DNA from: Caldimicrobium thiodismutans
Lineage (GTDB): Bacteria > Desulfobacterota > Thermodesulfobacteria > Thermodesulfobacteriales > Thermodesulfobacteriaceae
Assembly (NCBI GenBank): GCA_002877875.1
Contig: PNIE01000070.1
Location: 1 to 28,558 of the forward strand
Direction: 5' to 3'
Length of the DNA: 28,558 bases
Shown here: positions 16,502 to 23,402 of the stretch, piece by piece
How the letters are laid out: each line of letters opens with the position of its first letter
Numbering within the stretch: position 1 is the first letter of the stretch
Notes under the pieces: generated by a model
What the model was told of the DNA's origin: nothing
What the model saw: the letters and a program-made list of their open reading frames with translations, nothing else
The model's database searches: none
Position numbers and translations under genes: made by a program

Positions 16502-16529
16502 ATTATATAAAAAAATTTCAAAATAACAA
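16502..16529 (-). promoter_or_regulatory. Promoter of the lactate permease operon
   Basis: Minus strand: TTGTTA (16529-16524), a 16-base spacer, then perfect TATAAT (16507-16502). Transcription would begin near 16495, giving a leader of about 30 nt that contains the GGAGGTGG ribosome binding site. The rest of the 170-nt divergent spacer (16467-16636) shows no coding frame and no confident promoter for the plus-strand MFS gene. Confidence 0.65.
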
Positions 16530-16636
16530 GCAATAGTCGCTGAACTTATATTAAAAGGTGTGAATGAAATAACTTCTAAAGAAAGCTATAAAAAGGGCTG
16601 TAAAATTTTTAACAATAGATTAAAGTAAAGAGCTCT

Positions 16637-17830
16637 ATGAAGGAAAATAAATATTTATCCTCTCTTTTCTGGATAGGAGCTCTATATTTTTTCTCTGGGC
16701 TTCCTTTTGGCTTTTTTTATACTTTTTTACCTGTTTATCTGAGAATGGAAGGGGTTGATCTTATAAAGATTGGGCTTTTATCCTCAGCAGGAATTTTCTG
16801 GAGTTTAAAACCCCTTTGGGCTCCACTTATTGACCGCTATGGCTATAAAAGCCTCTGGATTAGCTCTTCCCTTTTTGGCCTCTCTTTTACCTTACTTTTC
16901 TTGACTTTTTTACCTCCAGGTTCCCTCTCTTTCTCTCTTCTCCTCTTTGCTTTAACCTTTTTTTCTGCTCTTCTGGATACAGCCCTTGATGGCTTTATCA
17001 TCGAATACATTCCCAAAGATATACTGGGAAAAGCTAATGGAATAAGACTTTCAACCTACAGAATAGCTCTTATCTTCTCAGGAGGAATCTTAGTGGCTTT
17101 AGCAGAATATTTTCAGTTCAAGGCTCTTATTGTTTTTCTTTCCCTTTTTTGTGCCTTAGGTGGCTTTATTATTCTTACTAATGGAAACTTGAGAATTAAT
17201 TCTTCCAAAGTTTCTTCCTTTAATCTCTTTGAGCAATATCTATTTCCCCTAAGAGATCTTCTTCAAAGAGAAAAGGCTTTTCTAATCCTCCTTTTGGTTG
17301 CCACTTATAAGATAGGTGATGCCCTTCTTGGAGGAATGATTTACCCCTTTTGGGTAGATAAAGGATTTAGTAAACTTGAGATCGGATTTATCTCAGGAAC
17401 CTTAGGTTCTATCTTTACAATTTTGGGCTCCCTTCTCGGAGGATATATAACCGAAAGATGGGGAGTAAAAAAGGCTCTCTTAAATTTAGGGCTCCTTCAG
17501 GCCTTATCAAACCTTGGATATACCTTAGTAGCTTATCCAGGTATCTATAAAAAATGGATCTATGCAGCCAGTATAATTGAGAGCTTTACCGGAGGCTTAG
17601 GAACAGCAGCTTTTGTCACCTTTATAACAAGTCTCTGTAAAAAGGAGGTCTCCTCTAGTCAATATGCTATCTTTTCAACCCTTTTTAGTCTAACGCTTGT
17701 AATTTCAAGAAGTATAAGTGGCTTTGGAGCTAAAACCTTAGGATACTTCCATTTTTTTGGCCTCACTTTCTTTATAGCTCTTCTTCCCCTTCTTCTGATT
17801 CCCTTTATTTTCAAAGAAAATTCTCAGTAG
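16637..17830 (+). CDS. MFS permease, AmpG-like
   Basis: This 397-residue protein has about 12 hydrophobic helices. It resembles the AmpG/SLC33 branch of the major facilitator superfamily: the opening YFFSGLPFGFFYTFLPVYLR, the segment KIGLLSSAGIFWSLKPLWAPLIDRYG and the helix-4 block DTALDGFIIEYIPKDILGKANGIR follow AmpG closely. AmpG imports anhydromuropeptides for peptidoglycan recycling; others of this branch carry different substrates, so the cargo is inferred. The second half has GGYITERWGVKKAL, an MFS A-like loop. Only a weak AAAGAG precedes the ATG. It is a single plus-strand gene whose 3' end overlaps the convergent M50 protease gene by 7 nt. No amidase or NagZ gene lies beside it. Confidence 0.8.
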   Translation: MKENKYLSSLFWIGALYFFSGLPFGFFYTFLPVYLRMEGVDLIKIGLLSSAGIFWSLKPLWAPLIDRYGYKSLWISSSLFGLSFTLLFLTFLPPGSLSFSLLLFALTFFSALLDTALDGFIIEYIPKDILGKANGIRLSTYRIALIFSGGILVALAEYFQFKALIVFLSLFCALGGFIILTNGNLRINSSKVSSFNLFEQYLFPLRDLLQREKAFLILLLVATYKIGDALLGGMIYPFWVDKGFSKLEIGFISGTLGSIFTILGSLLGGYITERWGVKKALLNLGLLQALSNLGYTLVAYPGIYKKWIYAASIIESFTGGLGTAAFVTFITSLCKKEVSSSQYAIFSTLFSLTLVISRSISGFGAKTLGYFHFFGLTFFIALLPLLLIPFIFKENSQ

Positions 17831-18465
17831 AATAACAATCCTGTGTAATTAAGAACTAGATTTGAGAGAAAATTTAAAAGAGGATAGAGAGTTTTCCCAA
17901 GTATTCCTGTCAAAGCCAGTAACAAAATAACCAAAAAACCCACCAATTCAAGTCTAAGATAATTCTCTCTTAAGTGAGGGGGTAAAAACTTTACAAGGAT
18001 TTTACTTCCATCAAGGGGTGGAATAGGGAGAAAATTAAAGAGAGAAAGCCCCATATTAATTTTTACTCCGAGAAGAGATATAATTACTAAGGGTTCTGAA
18101 ATTTTAAAGGCACCCCATTGAAAGGAGAATTTATTAAAGAAATGATAAAGAAGGGCAAAAAAAATGGCAGAAAAAAAGTTTGAGAGAGGCCCTGCAGCTG
18201 AGGTTATAGCCATGTCTCTCCAGGGATTTTTGAAATAATTAGGATTTATGGGAACAGGTTTGGCCCACCCTATAGCCTGGGTAAGAAAAAGGGTGAGAGT
18301 TCCGAATAAATCAAGATGTTTTAGAGGATTTAAGGTAAGTCTTCCTGCTTTTTTAGGGGTAGGATCTCCCAAAAGATAGGCTGCCAAACCATGAGAAAAT
18401 TCGTGTATAGTTAAGGCAAAAAGTAAAACAGGGATAAGGAGAAGAAAAATTTGGAAATTCCACAT
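17824..18465 (-). CDS. Site-2-type membrane metalloprotease (M50)
   Basis: This 213-residue protein has about five to six hydrophobic helices. It carries the zinc-binding HEXXH motif as His21-Glu22-Phe-Ser-His25 inside the first helices (ALTIHEFSHGLAAYLLGD) and the third ligand in FNFLPIPPLDGSKI (Asp152). This is the compact site-2 protease form without a PDZ domain. Such enzymes cut substrates inside the membrane; the target here is unknown. The gene starts 9 nt after the ctpA stop with no good Shine-Dalgarno, and its ATG lies in the right arm of a perfect 10-bp hairpin. Translation therefore probably depends on ribosomes finishing ctpA. Its end overlaps the convergent MFS gene. Confidence 0.92.
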   Translation of the reverse strand: MWNFQIFLLLIPVLLFALTIHEFSHGLAAYLLGDPTPKKAGRLTLNPLKHLDLFGTLTLFLTQAIGWAKPVPINPNYFKNPWRDMAITSAAGPLSNFFSAIFFALLYHFFNKFSFQWGAFKISEPLVIISLLGVKINMGLSLFNFLPIPPLDGSKILVKFLPPHLRENYLRLELVGFLVILLLALTGILGKTLYPLLNFLSNLVLNYTGLLFY

Positions 18466-18491
18466 CTAAAAGGTTTAATACTTTAGATGTG
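18461..18491 (-). promoter_or_regulatory. Hairpin coupling ctpA to the M50 protease
   Basis: In the minus-strand mRNA, CACATCTAAA (last codons of ctpA) pairs perfectly over 10 bases with TTTAGATGTG, which contains the M50 start codon ATG. The 11-base loop carries the ctpA stop TAA. A ribosome reaching the ctpA stop would open the left arm and free the start codon nine bases downstream. No Shine-Dalgarno is present to start independently. Confidence 0.6.
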
Positions 18492-19710
18492 AGATTACTG
18501 CTATATTTTTCAAAAGGTTTAAAGCCATTTTAACTTGAAAGTCATCCTCTGGACTGGTAAGGGAGGAGATGGTTGTATTATCTTTAGAGAGAGTCTCATG
18601 AGGTGACTGCTTTTTGGCTAAATCCATTTGAGGAATCTCAAAATCTGGCTTAAGACCCTGTTTATTAATGTTTATTCCACTTGGAGTATAATAATAGGCA
18701 GTAGTTAATCTTACAGCGTAATTGTCCTCAATGGGGATAACGGTTTGAACCGAGCCTTTACCAAAGCTTTTTTCACCCACAACAAGGGCCCTTTTATTAT
18801 CCTTCAAAGCCCCTGTGACAATCTCAGCAGCAGAGGCTGTTCCATGATTAATTAGGATTACAATAGGATATTTGTGTTGTCTATCTGGAGGATTTTTAGT
18901 GGCTTTAAATTCCATTTGATTAGATGGGTTCCTCCCTTTGATTGATACAATAGTACCATTTTCAAGAAATTCATCACTTATTTCCACAGCAGAACTTAAA
19001 AGCCCTCCAGGATTATTTCTTAAGTCAAGCACAATTCCCTTAAGGTCAGTCTCTTTTTCAAGTTTTTTTAAGGCCTCAACCAGCTCCTCAAGGGTTTTTT
19101 CCTGGAATTGGGAAATTCTAACATAGCCATACCCTGGTTCCAGCAATTTGGACTTGACACTACGAATAGGAATTACATCTCTAATAATAGTTACTTCAAA
19201 GACATCCTTTTCATTGCGAAGAATAGTCAATTTTACAGGTGTTCCTTTGGGACCACGAAGAAGTTTTACTGCCTCAGTTATTTTCATACCCTTGGTAGAT
19301 TTTTCATCTATTTTAAGAATTTTATCTCCAGGCTTAAGGCCTGCCTTCCAAGCTGGAGTATCTTCAATAGGAGCAACTACCGTAAGAATGTCATCCTTTA
19401 TAGTAATTTCTATCCCTATTCCAGTAAAAGAACCTTTAGTTTCTATTTCAAGCTCTTTAAATTCATCAGGTTTCATAAGGGAAGAATAAGGATCAAGGGA
19501 GGAAAGCATCCCTTCAATAGCGCCAAAGATTAAATCCTTTGGATTGACTTCAGTAACATAGTTTTCTTCAATTAGGCGAAAAATTTGAGAGAAAAGCTTT
19601 AAGGCCTTAAAGGTATCTTCTTTTTTCTCTAAGGATAGGGCTTGAGAAAAGAGAATAAAGAGAAAAAGTCCTAAAAACACAGGTAATATTGATCTTTTTA
19701 ATTTAGACAT
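18475..19710 (-). CDS. ctpA: Carboxy-terminal processing protease CtpA (S41A)
   Basis: This 411-residue periplasmic serine protease cuts proteins near their C-termini. An N-terminal signal or anchor helix (ILPVFLGLFLFILFSQA, residues 8-24) is followed by a helical region. A PDZ domain lies at about residues 88-165 (GSFTGIGIEIT, DKILKIDEKS). The S41 core has LRNNPGGLLSSAVEISDEFL, the nucleophile Ser293 in NHGTASAAEI and the general base Lys318 in GEKSFGKGSVQ, 25 residues apart as in the family. The ribosome binding region reads AGGTGGGGTGA ahead of the ATG. It is the first gene of a two-protease operon with the downstream M50 enzyme. The 108-nt upstream spacer (19711-19818) is shared with a divergent lipoprotein gene. 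Confidence 0.95.
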   Translation of the reverse strand: MSKLKRSILPVFLGLFLFILFSQALSLEKKEDTFKALKLFSQIFRLIEENYVTEVNPKDLIFGAIEGMLSSLDPYSSLMKPDEFKELEIETKGSFTGIGIEITIKDDILTVVAPIEDTPAWKAGLKPGDKILKIDEKSTKGMKITEAVKLLRGPKGTPVKLTILRNEKDVFEVTIIRDVIPIRSVKSKLLEPGYGYVRISQFQEKTLEELVEALKKLEKETDLKGIVLDLRNNPGGLLSSAVEISDEFLENGTIVSIKGRNPSNQMEFKATKNPPDRQHKYPIVILINHGTASAAEIVTGALKDNKRALVVGEKSFGKGSVQTVIPIEDNYAVRLTTAYYYTPSGININKQGLKPDFEIPQMDLAKKQSPHETLSKDNTTISSLTSPEDDFQVKMALNLLKNIAVISHLKY

Positions 19711-19783
19711 TTGCTTTCACCCCACCTATTTTTTGAATACATTAATAAAACACATTCAAGTAAAAAATCAAGACAACCTAAGG

Positions 19784-19811
19784 ATGACAATTCAAAAAAA
19801 TATGTTTAAAT
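19784..19811 (+). promoter_or_regulatory. Weak candidate promoter for a leaderless lipoprotein mRNA
   Basis: ATGACA at 19784-19789 (5/6 to the -35 consensus) is followed after 16 bases by TTAAAT (4/6 to the -10), which ends seven bases before the ATG at 19819. The gene has no Shine-Dalgarno. If used, transcription would start at or beside the start codon. The boxes lie in AT-rich DNA and could be chance. Confidence 0.3.
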
Positions 19812-19818
19812 AAAAATC

Positions 19819-20175
19819 ATGAAAAAAATAAACATCTTACTTTGGTTTTTTCTTTTGTTTTTTTTTAGTTCCTGTTCAACCACTCCTGGACCCAATCTTT
19901 CCTCTAAGGCCTCTTTAATTCATAAAAACCTCTCTACTAAGGCAGAAGTTTTGTCTTATCTTGGACCTCCTGTTCAGGCCTTTCTTACTCCTGATGGAAA
20001 AGAAGAGTGGTATTATTATTACAGGGTGAAAAATTTTTGGGAAAGGCTACCAGTGGTTAATAAATATAAAGGTGAAGATTATACAGAGGTTTTGAAAATT
20101 GTTTTTGTGGAAGATAAAGTAGTGGATGTAATTTATTATACTTTGGTAAATCCTTTGAAACAAGGAAAAAATTAA
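19819..20175 (+). CDS. Small lipoprotein with a BamE/SmpA-like domain
   Basis: This 118-residue protein starts with a Lys-rich n-region and a hydrophobic stretch (ILLWFFLLFFF). It then has FSSCSTTPG, a plausible though non-canonical lipobox with Cys19 as the lipidated residue. The body has the small-lipoprotein pattern LSTKAEVLSYLGPPVQAFLTP, then EEWYYYYR and later VFVEDKVVDVIYYT, matching the layout of the BamE/SmpA/OmlA fold (helix, GPP turn, WYY strand). That family assists outer-membrane protein assembly, but many unrelated lipoproteins share the fold, so the role is inferred. No Shine-Dalgarno is visible. It is followed after 4 nt by pcm. It would be a substrate of the Lnt enzyme encoded in this window. 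Confidence 0.72.
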   Translation: MKKINILLWFFLLFFFSSCSTTPGPNLSSKASLIHKNLSTKAEVLSYLGPPVQAFLTPDGKEEWYYYYRVKNFWERLPVVNKYKGEDYTEVLKIVFVEDKVVDVIYYTLVNPLKQGKN

Positions 20176-20179
20176 GAAT

Positions 20180-20833
20180 ATGATGGAAAAGGATATTTAT
20201 CGAGTTGCTCGTGAAAGAATGGTTGAGACTCAAATCAAAGCTAGGGGTATTAAGGATGAGAGAGTACTAAAGGCTATGCTTAAGGTCCCCCGCCACCTCT
20301 TTGTTCCTTCCTCTCTTAGAGATCAAGCTTATGGAGATTTTCCTTTACCCATTGGAGAAGGACAGACTATTTCTCAACCCTATATTGTAGCTCTTATGAC
20401 TGAGGCTCTTGAACTTAAAGGTAAAGAGAGAGTTCTTGAGATAGGTACAGGCTCTGGTTATCAAACTGCTATCCTTGCAGAGCTTGCTACCTGGGTTTAT
20501 ACCATTGAGAAATATTCAACTCTTCAAGAAAAAGCCAAGGCTATTCTTTTTGAATTAGGCTATAAAAATATCTCTTTTAAAATAGGAGATGGAACTCTCG
20601 GATGGCAAGAGGCTGCACCTTTTGACGCCATCATAGTTACAGCAGCAGCCCCCCAAATTCCCCTACCTTTAATTGAACAACTTGCCGAAGGTGGAAGAAT
20701 AGTCATTCCTGTGGGAGATGAGTTTTCTCAAGTGTTAGTCAAAGGGATTAAAAAAGGGGGGACTCTACATACTAAAAGTCTTGAACCTGTTAGATTTGTA
20801 AAATTAGTGGGTGAATATGGTTTTAAAGAATAG
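20180..20833 (+). CDS. pcm: Protein-L-isoaspartate O-methyltransferase
   Basis: This 217-residue SAM-dependent enzyme methylates isoaspartyl residues in damaged proteins so that they can revert to aspartate, a repair useful at high temperature. Visible are the substrate block MVETQIKARGIKDERVLKAMLKVPRHLFVP (split across residues 11-40), then GEGQTISQPYIVALMTEAL. Motif I is VLEIGTGSGYQTAILAEL, and the later strand is PFDAIIVTAAAPQIPLPLIEQL. The closing block GEYGF is typical. Two ATGs stand in tandem at 20180 and 20183; AAGGA is about 13 nt upstream, a long spacing. The stop overlaps the next gene by 17 nt. Confidence 0.95.
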   Translation: MMEKDIYRVARERMVETQIKARGIKDERVLKAMLKVPRHLFVPSSLRDQAYGDFPLPIGEGQTISQPYIVALMTEALELKGKERVLEIGTGSGYQTAILAELATWVYTIEKYSTLQEKAKAILFELGYKNISFKIGDGTLGWQEAAPFDAIIVTAAAPQIPLPLIEQLAEGGRIVIPVGDEFSQVLVKGIKKGGTLHTKSLEPVRFVKLVGEYGFKE

Positions 20834-21278
20834 AAGAATAGGTATCATTGGTGCTGGAATTGCTGAAGAAGATTTAAAAGAGCTTGCTTATAAGGTGGGA
20901 TATGCCCTTGGAAAGGAAGGGGCTATAATCCTAACAGGTGGCTTAGGTGGAGTTATGGAAGCAGCCTCAAAGGGAGCTAAAGAAGCAGGAGCTATAACAG
21001 TAGGAATTCTTCCTGGGGCTAAAGCCGGGGAGGCAAACCCCTATGTTCTTATTCCCATTGTGACTGATATGGGACAGGCAAGAAATGTAATCCTTGTAAG
21101 ATCCTCTGAAGTAGTAGTCTCTATTGGTGGAGGCTTCGGAACACTCTCTGAAATTGCTCTTGCCCTAAAAATGTGGAAACCAGTTATTGGACTTAAGACT
21201 TGGAAAGATATTCCAGGCGTTTACTATGTAGACTCACCTGAAGAGGTTTTAGCCAAAGTTTTAGAATTTTTAAGTTGA
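20817..21278 (+). CDS. LOG-like Rossmann nucleotide-binding protein (TIGR00725 type)
   Basis: This 153-residue Rossmann-fold protein has RRIGIIGAG at the start, then GAIILTGGLGGVMEAASKGA, GITVGILPG-like AITVGILPGAKAG, and the strand-loop VVVSIGGGFGTLSEIALAL. The last corresponds to the PGGxGTxxE motif of LOG proteins. The short form resembles TIGR00725 and molybdenum-cofactor carrier proteins rather than the cytokinin-activating LOG enzymes, so a ligand-binding role is possible. The start could be GTG 20811 or ATG 20817; I use the ATG because a weak GGGTGA precedes it closely. It overlaps pcm by 17 nt at the front and the convergent pseudouridine synthase gene by 55 nt at the end. Confidence 0.8.
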   Translation: MVLKNRRIGIIGAGIAEEDLKELAYKVGYALGKEGAIILTGGLGGVMEAASKGAKEAGAITVGILPGAKAGEANPYVLIPIVTDMGQARNVILVRSSEVVVSIGGGFGTLSEIALALKMWKPVIGLKTWKDIPGVYYVDSPEEVLAKVLEFLS

Positions 21279-21991
21279 AGAAAATTTTTCAATTCTTCAA
21301 GCTCCTTTTCAGTTAAAGGCCTTATTTGCCCTGGTTTTAAATCTTTTAACCTTAATGGGCCAAAGGCCACTCTTACTAATCTTAAAACCTCTCCTCCAAG
21401 AAAGCTAACCATTTTTCTTACCTCTCTTTTTATCCCCTCCTTCACCACAACTTGATAAATATAGGCTCCTCTTGAAGTCTTTATCAGCTTAAATTCAAGA
21501 GGTTTAATCCATTTCCCTTCCAAGTAGATACCTTTTTGTAGTAAGTCTTTAATAGCCTTTTCTGAAAGTTTAGGCTTAACCCAAACATGATAGGTACGTG
21601 GTACCTCATACCGAGGATGTAAAAGAAGCTGAGCAAGATCTCCGTCATTCGTTAAAAGTAAGAGGCCTTCACTATCTTTATCCAGCCTTCCTACATAAAA
21701 AACGGGGTAAGGAAGTTTATCAAGAAAGGGCTTTATAGTTTTTCGATGGTGAGGATCGTAAAGGGAGGTGAGATAGCCCCGTGGTTTGTAGAAAAGGTAA
21801 TAGACTTTGGGGGGAAGCTTAGCCTCTCTTCCATTAACCAAAACCTTGTCCTTTTCTGGATCAACTCTGTAAGAGAGATCCTTTACCACCTTTCCATTAA
21901 TCATAACCTTTCCCTGTAAAATTAAATCCCTATTTTTTCGTCTTGAGCCAAATCCACAAAGGGAAAGATACTTTGACAGACGGATTAACAT
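21224..21991 (-). CDS. rluB: RsuA/RluB-family rRNA pseudouridine synthase
   Basis: This 255-residue protein has an N-terminal S4 RNA-binding domain (IRLSKYLSLCGFGSRRKNRDLI, then GKVMINGKVV). The catalytic domain follows, with the nucleophile near Asp104 in YVGRLDKDSEGLLLLTNDGDLA. LFYKPRGYLTS and KEGIKREVRKMVSFLGGEVLRLVRVAFGPL are family blocks. RluB and RsuA differ in target (23S or 16S rRNA); RluB-like is my preference from the S4 and length pattern, but the exact site is not proven. ATG 21991 forms TGATG with the stop of the upstream nuclease gene; an in-frame TTG at 21994 is less likely. Its last 55 nt are antisense to the convergent LOG-like gene. Confidence 0.88.
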   Translation of the reverse strand: MLIRLSKYLSLCGFGSRRKNRDLILQGKVMINGKVVKDLSYRVDPEKDKVLVNGREAKLPPKVYYLFYKPRGYLTSLYDPHHRKTIKPFLDKLPYPVFYVGRLDKDSEGLLLLTNDGDLAQLLLHPRYEVPRTYHVWVKPKLSEKAIKDLLQKGIYLEGKWIKPLEFKLIKTSRGAYIYQVVVKEGIKREVRKMVSFLGGEVLRLVRVAFGPLRLKDLKPGQIRPLTEKELEELKNFLQLKNSKTLAKTSSGEST

Positions 21992-23385
21992 CAATAGAGA
22001 ATTACTTCTTCATTAAGCTGGGGGATGTAAATTTTCTCAGAAGGATATCTTTCGGAGAGAAGATTTTTAAAAATCTCCATCTTTTCTGGTTCGCCGTGAA
22101 TAAGAAAGATTTTTTCTGGATTTTTGATAGATGAAATCCATTCCCACAACTCCTTTTGGCCAGCATGAGAGGAAAAGCCATTTATAGTATAAACTTTTGA
22201 ACGCACATTAATCTCCTCACCAAAGAGATGAATCTTCTCTGCACCGTCTACAATCTTTCGGCCAAGAGTTCCCTTAGGCTGAAAGCCAACAAAAACAAGA
22301 CTGCATTCTGGCCTCCAAAGATTATTTTTAAGATGATGAAGAATTCTTCCACCACTAAGAGTTCCATTACCAGCGATAATTATTGCTGAAGATTTAACTT
22401 GATTGATAGCCTTTGATTCCTCCACATCTTCTGTGAGAAAGAGATTAGGAAGATTAAAAGGATCTTTTTTCTGAAAAATCTGATAGGTTTCTTCATCAAA
22501 AAATTCAGGGTTATCTTTGAAGATTTTGGTGGCCCTTATGGCAAGAGGGCTATCAAGGAAAATATAGCAGTGAGGGAGCTCTCCTTTTTCATAAAATTCC
22601 CGCAACACAAAAAGAATTTCTTGAGCCCTCTCAAGAGCAAAAGTAGGAATCAGAACATTTCCTCCCTTTCTACAAGTCTCTTTAATTACTTGGAGAAGTT
22701 CAAGTTTACTCTCCTCAAAGGTTTTATGATTGCGATCAGCATAAGTAGTCTCAATCAAGACATAGTCTGCATCTTCTGGAGGAAGTTCATAATCTCTTAC
22801 AATGGGTTTATTCTTATTTCCAAGATCACCAGAAAAAAGAATTTTTTTATTCTTTTTAAGATCAATTATTTCCACAAAAGCAGATCCAAGGATATGGCCT
22901 GCATCCCTAAAAGTTATTTTTATTTCTTTATCTATGATATAGGGGGTATGATAGGCAAGTTCCACAGAAAAATATTTAAAGCTTTCAAGAACATCATATT
23001 CATCATAGAGAGGAGGTGGAGGAGGCTCAAGCCCTCTTCTTAAAGACTTTTTATAAAGGGTTTTATAATGTTCCTTCATTACTTTGGCAGCATCAAGGAG
23101 CATAATTTTTGCTATTTGAAAGGTGGGTTTAGTAGCTATAACTTTTCCACGAAACCCCTGATTAACAAGGCAGGGATATCTTCCACAGTGATCAATATGA
23201 GCATGGGTAAATATTAAGTATTGAATATCTTGGAGCTTACAGGGAAAAGGAAACTGATTTTTTTCAGATTCCTGCCCCTGAAAAAGCCCGCAATCAATAA
23301 GTATTTTATGATCTCTTATCTGCAAAAGAAAGGAACTCCCTGTAACTCCTTGGGCAGCCCCATAAAAAGCTATTTTAGCTTCCAT
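21991..23385 (-). CDS. Metallo-beta-lactamase/beta-CASP RNase-like protein
   Basis: This 464-residue protein belongs to the CPSF-like beta-CASP nucleases, which process RNA with two zinc ions. The opening is FYGAAQGVTGSSFLLQI and ILIDCGLFQG. Motif 2 is FTHAHIDHCGRYP, a further His lies in DAGHILGSAFVEI, and LFSGDLGNKNKPI supplies the metal-bridging Asp. The beta-CASP part shows IIAGNGTLSGGRILHHL, and the closing motifs are YTINGFSSHAGQKEL and IFLIHGEPEKM. Many bacterial members of this size are of unproven specificity. AGGA sits about eight bases before the ATG. It lies 17 nt after the ATPase gene and overlaps the pseudouridine synthase by one base. Confidence 0.9.
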   Translation of the reverse strand: MEAKIAFYGAAQGVTGSSFLLQIRDHKILIDCGLFQGQESEKNQFPFPCKLQDIQYLIFTHAHIDHCGRYPCLVNQGFRGKVIATKPTFQIAKIMLLDAAKVMKEHYKTLYKKSLRRGLEPPPPPLYDEYDVLESFKYFSVELAYHTPYIIDKEIKITFRDAGHILGSAFVEIIDLKKNKKILFSGDLGNKNKPIVRDYELPPEDADYVLIETTYADRNHKTFEESKLELLQVIKETCRKGGNVLIPTFALERAQEILFVLREFYEKGELPHCYIFLDSPLAIRATKIFKDNPEFFDEETYQIFQKKDPFNLPNLFLTEDVEESKAINQVKSSAIIIAGNGTLSGGRILHHLKNNLWRPECSLVFVGFQPKGTLGRKIVDGAEKIHLFGEEINVRSKVYTINGFSSHAGQKELWEWISSIKNPEKIFLIHGEPEKMEIFKNLLSERYPSEKIYIPQLNEEVILY

Positions 23386-23402
23386 AACACTCTTCCTCTA
23401 TT

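Noticed and set aside
19148..19489. A 113-codon plus-strand frame opposite ctpA
   Set aside because: It is fully antisense to the PDZ and protease region of ctpA and shows no family pattern or start signal.
19733..19759. TTGAAT/ATTCAA inverted repeat in the ctpA-lipoprotein spacer
   Set aside because: Only six bases match across a 15-base gap in AT-rich DNA; this is expected by chance.
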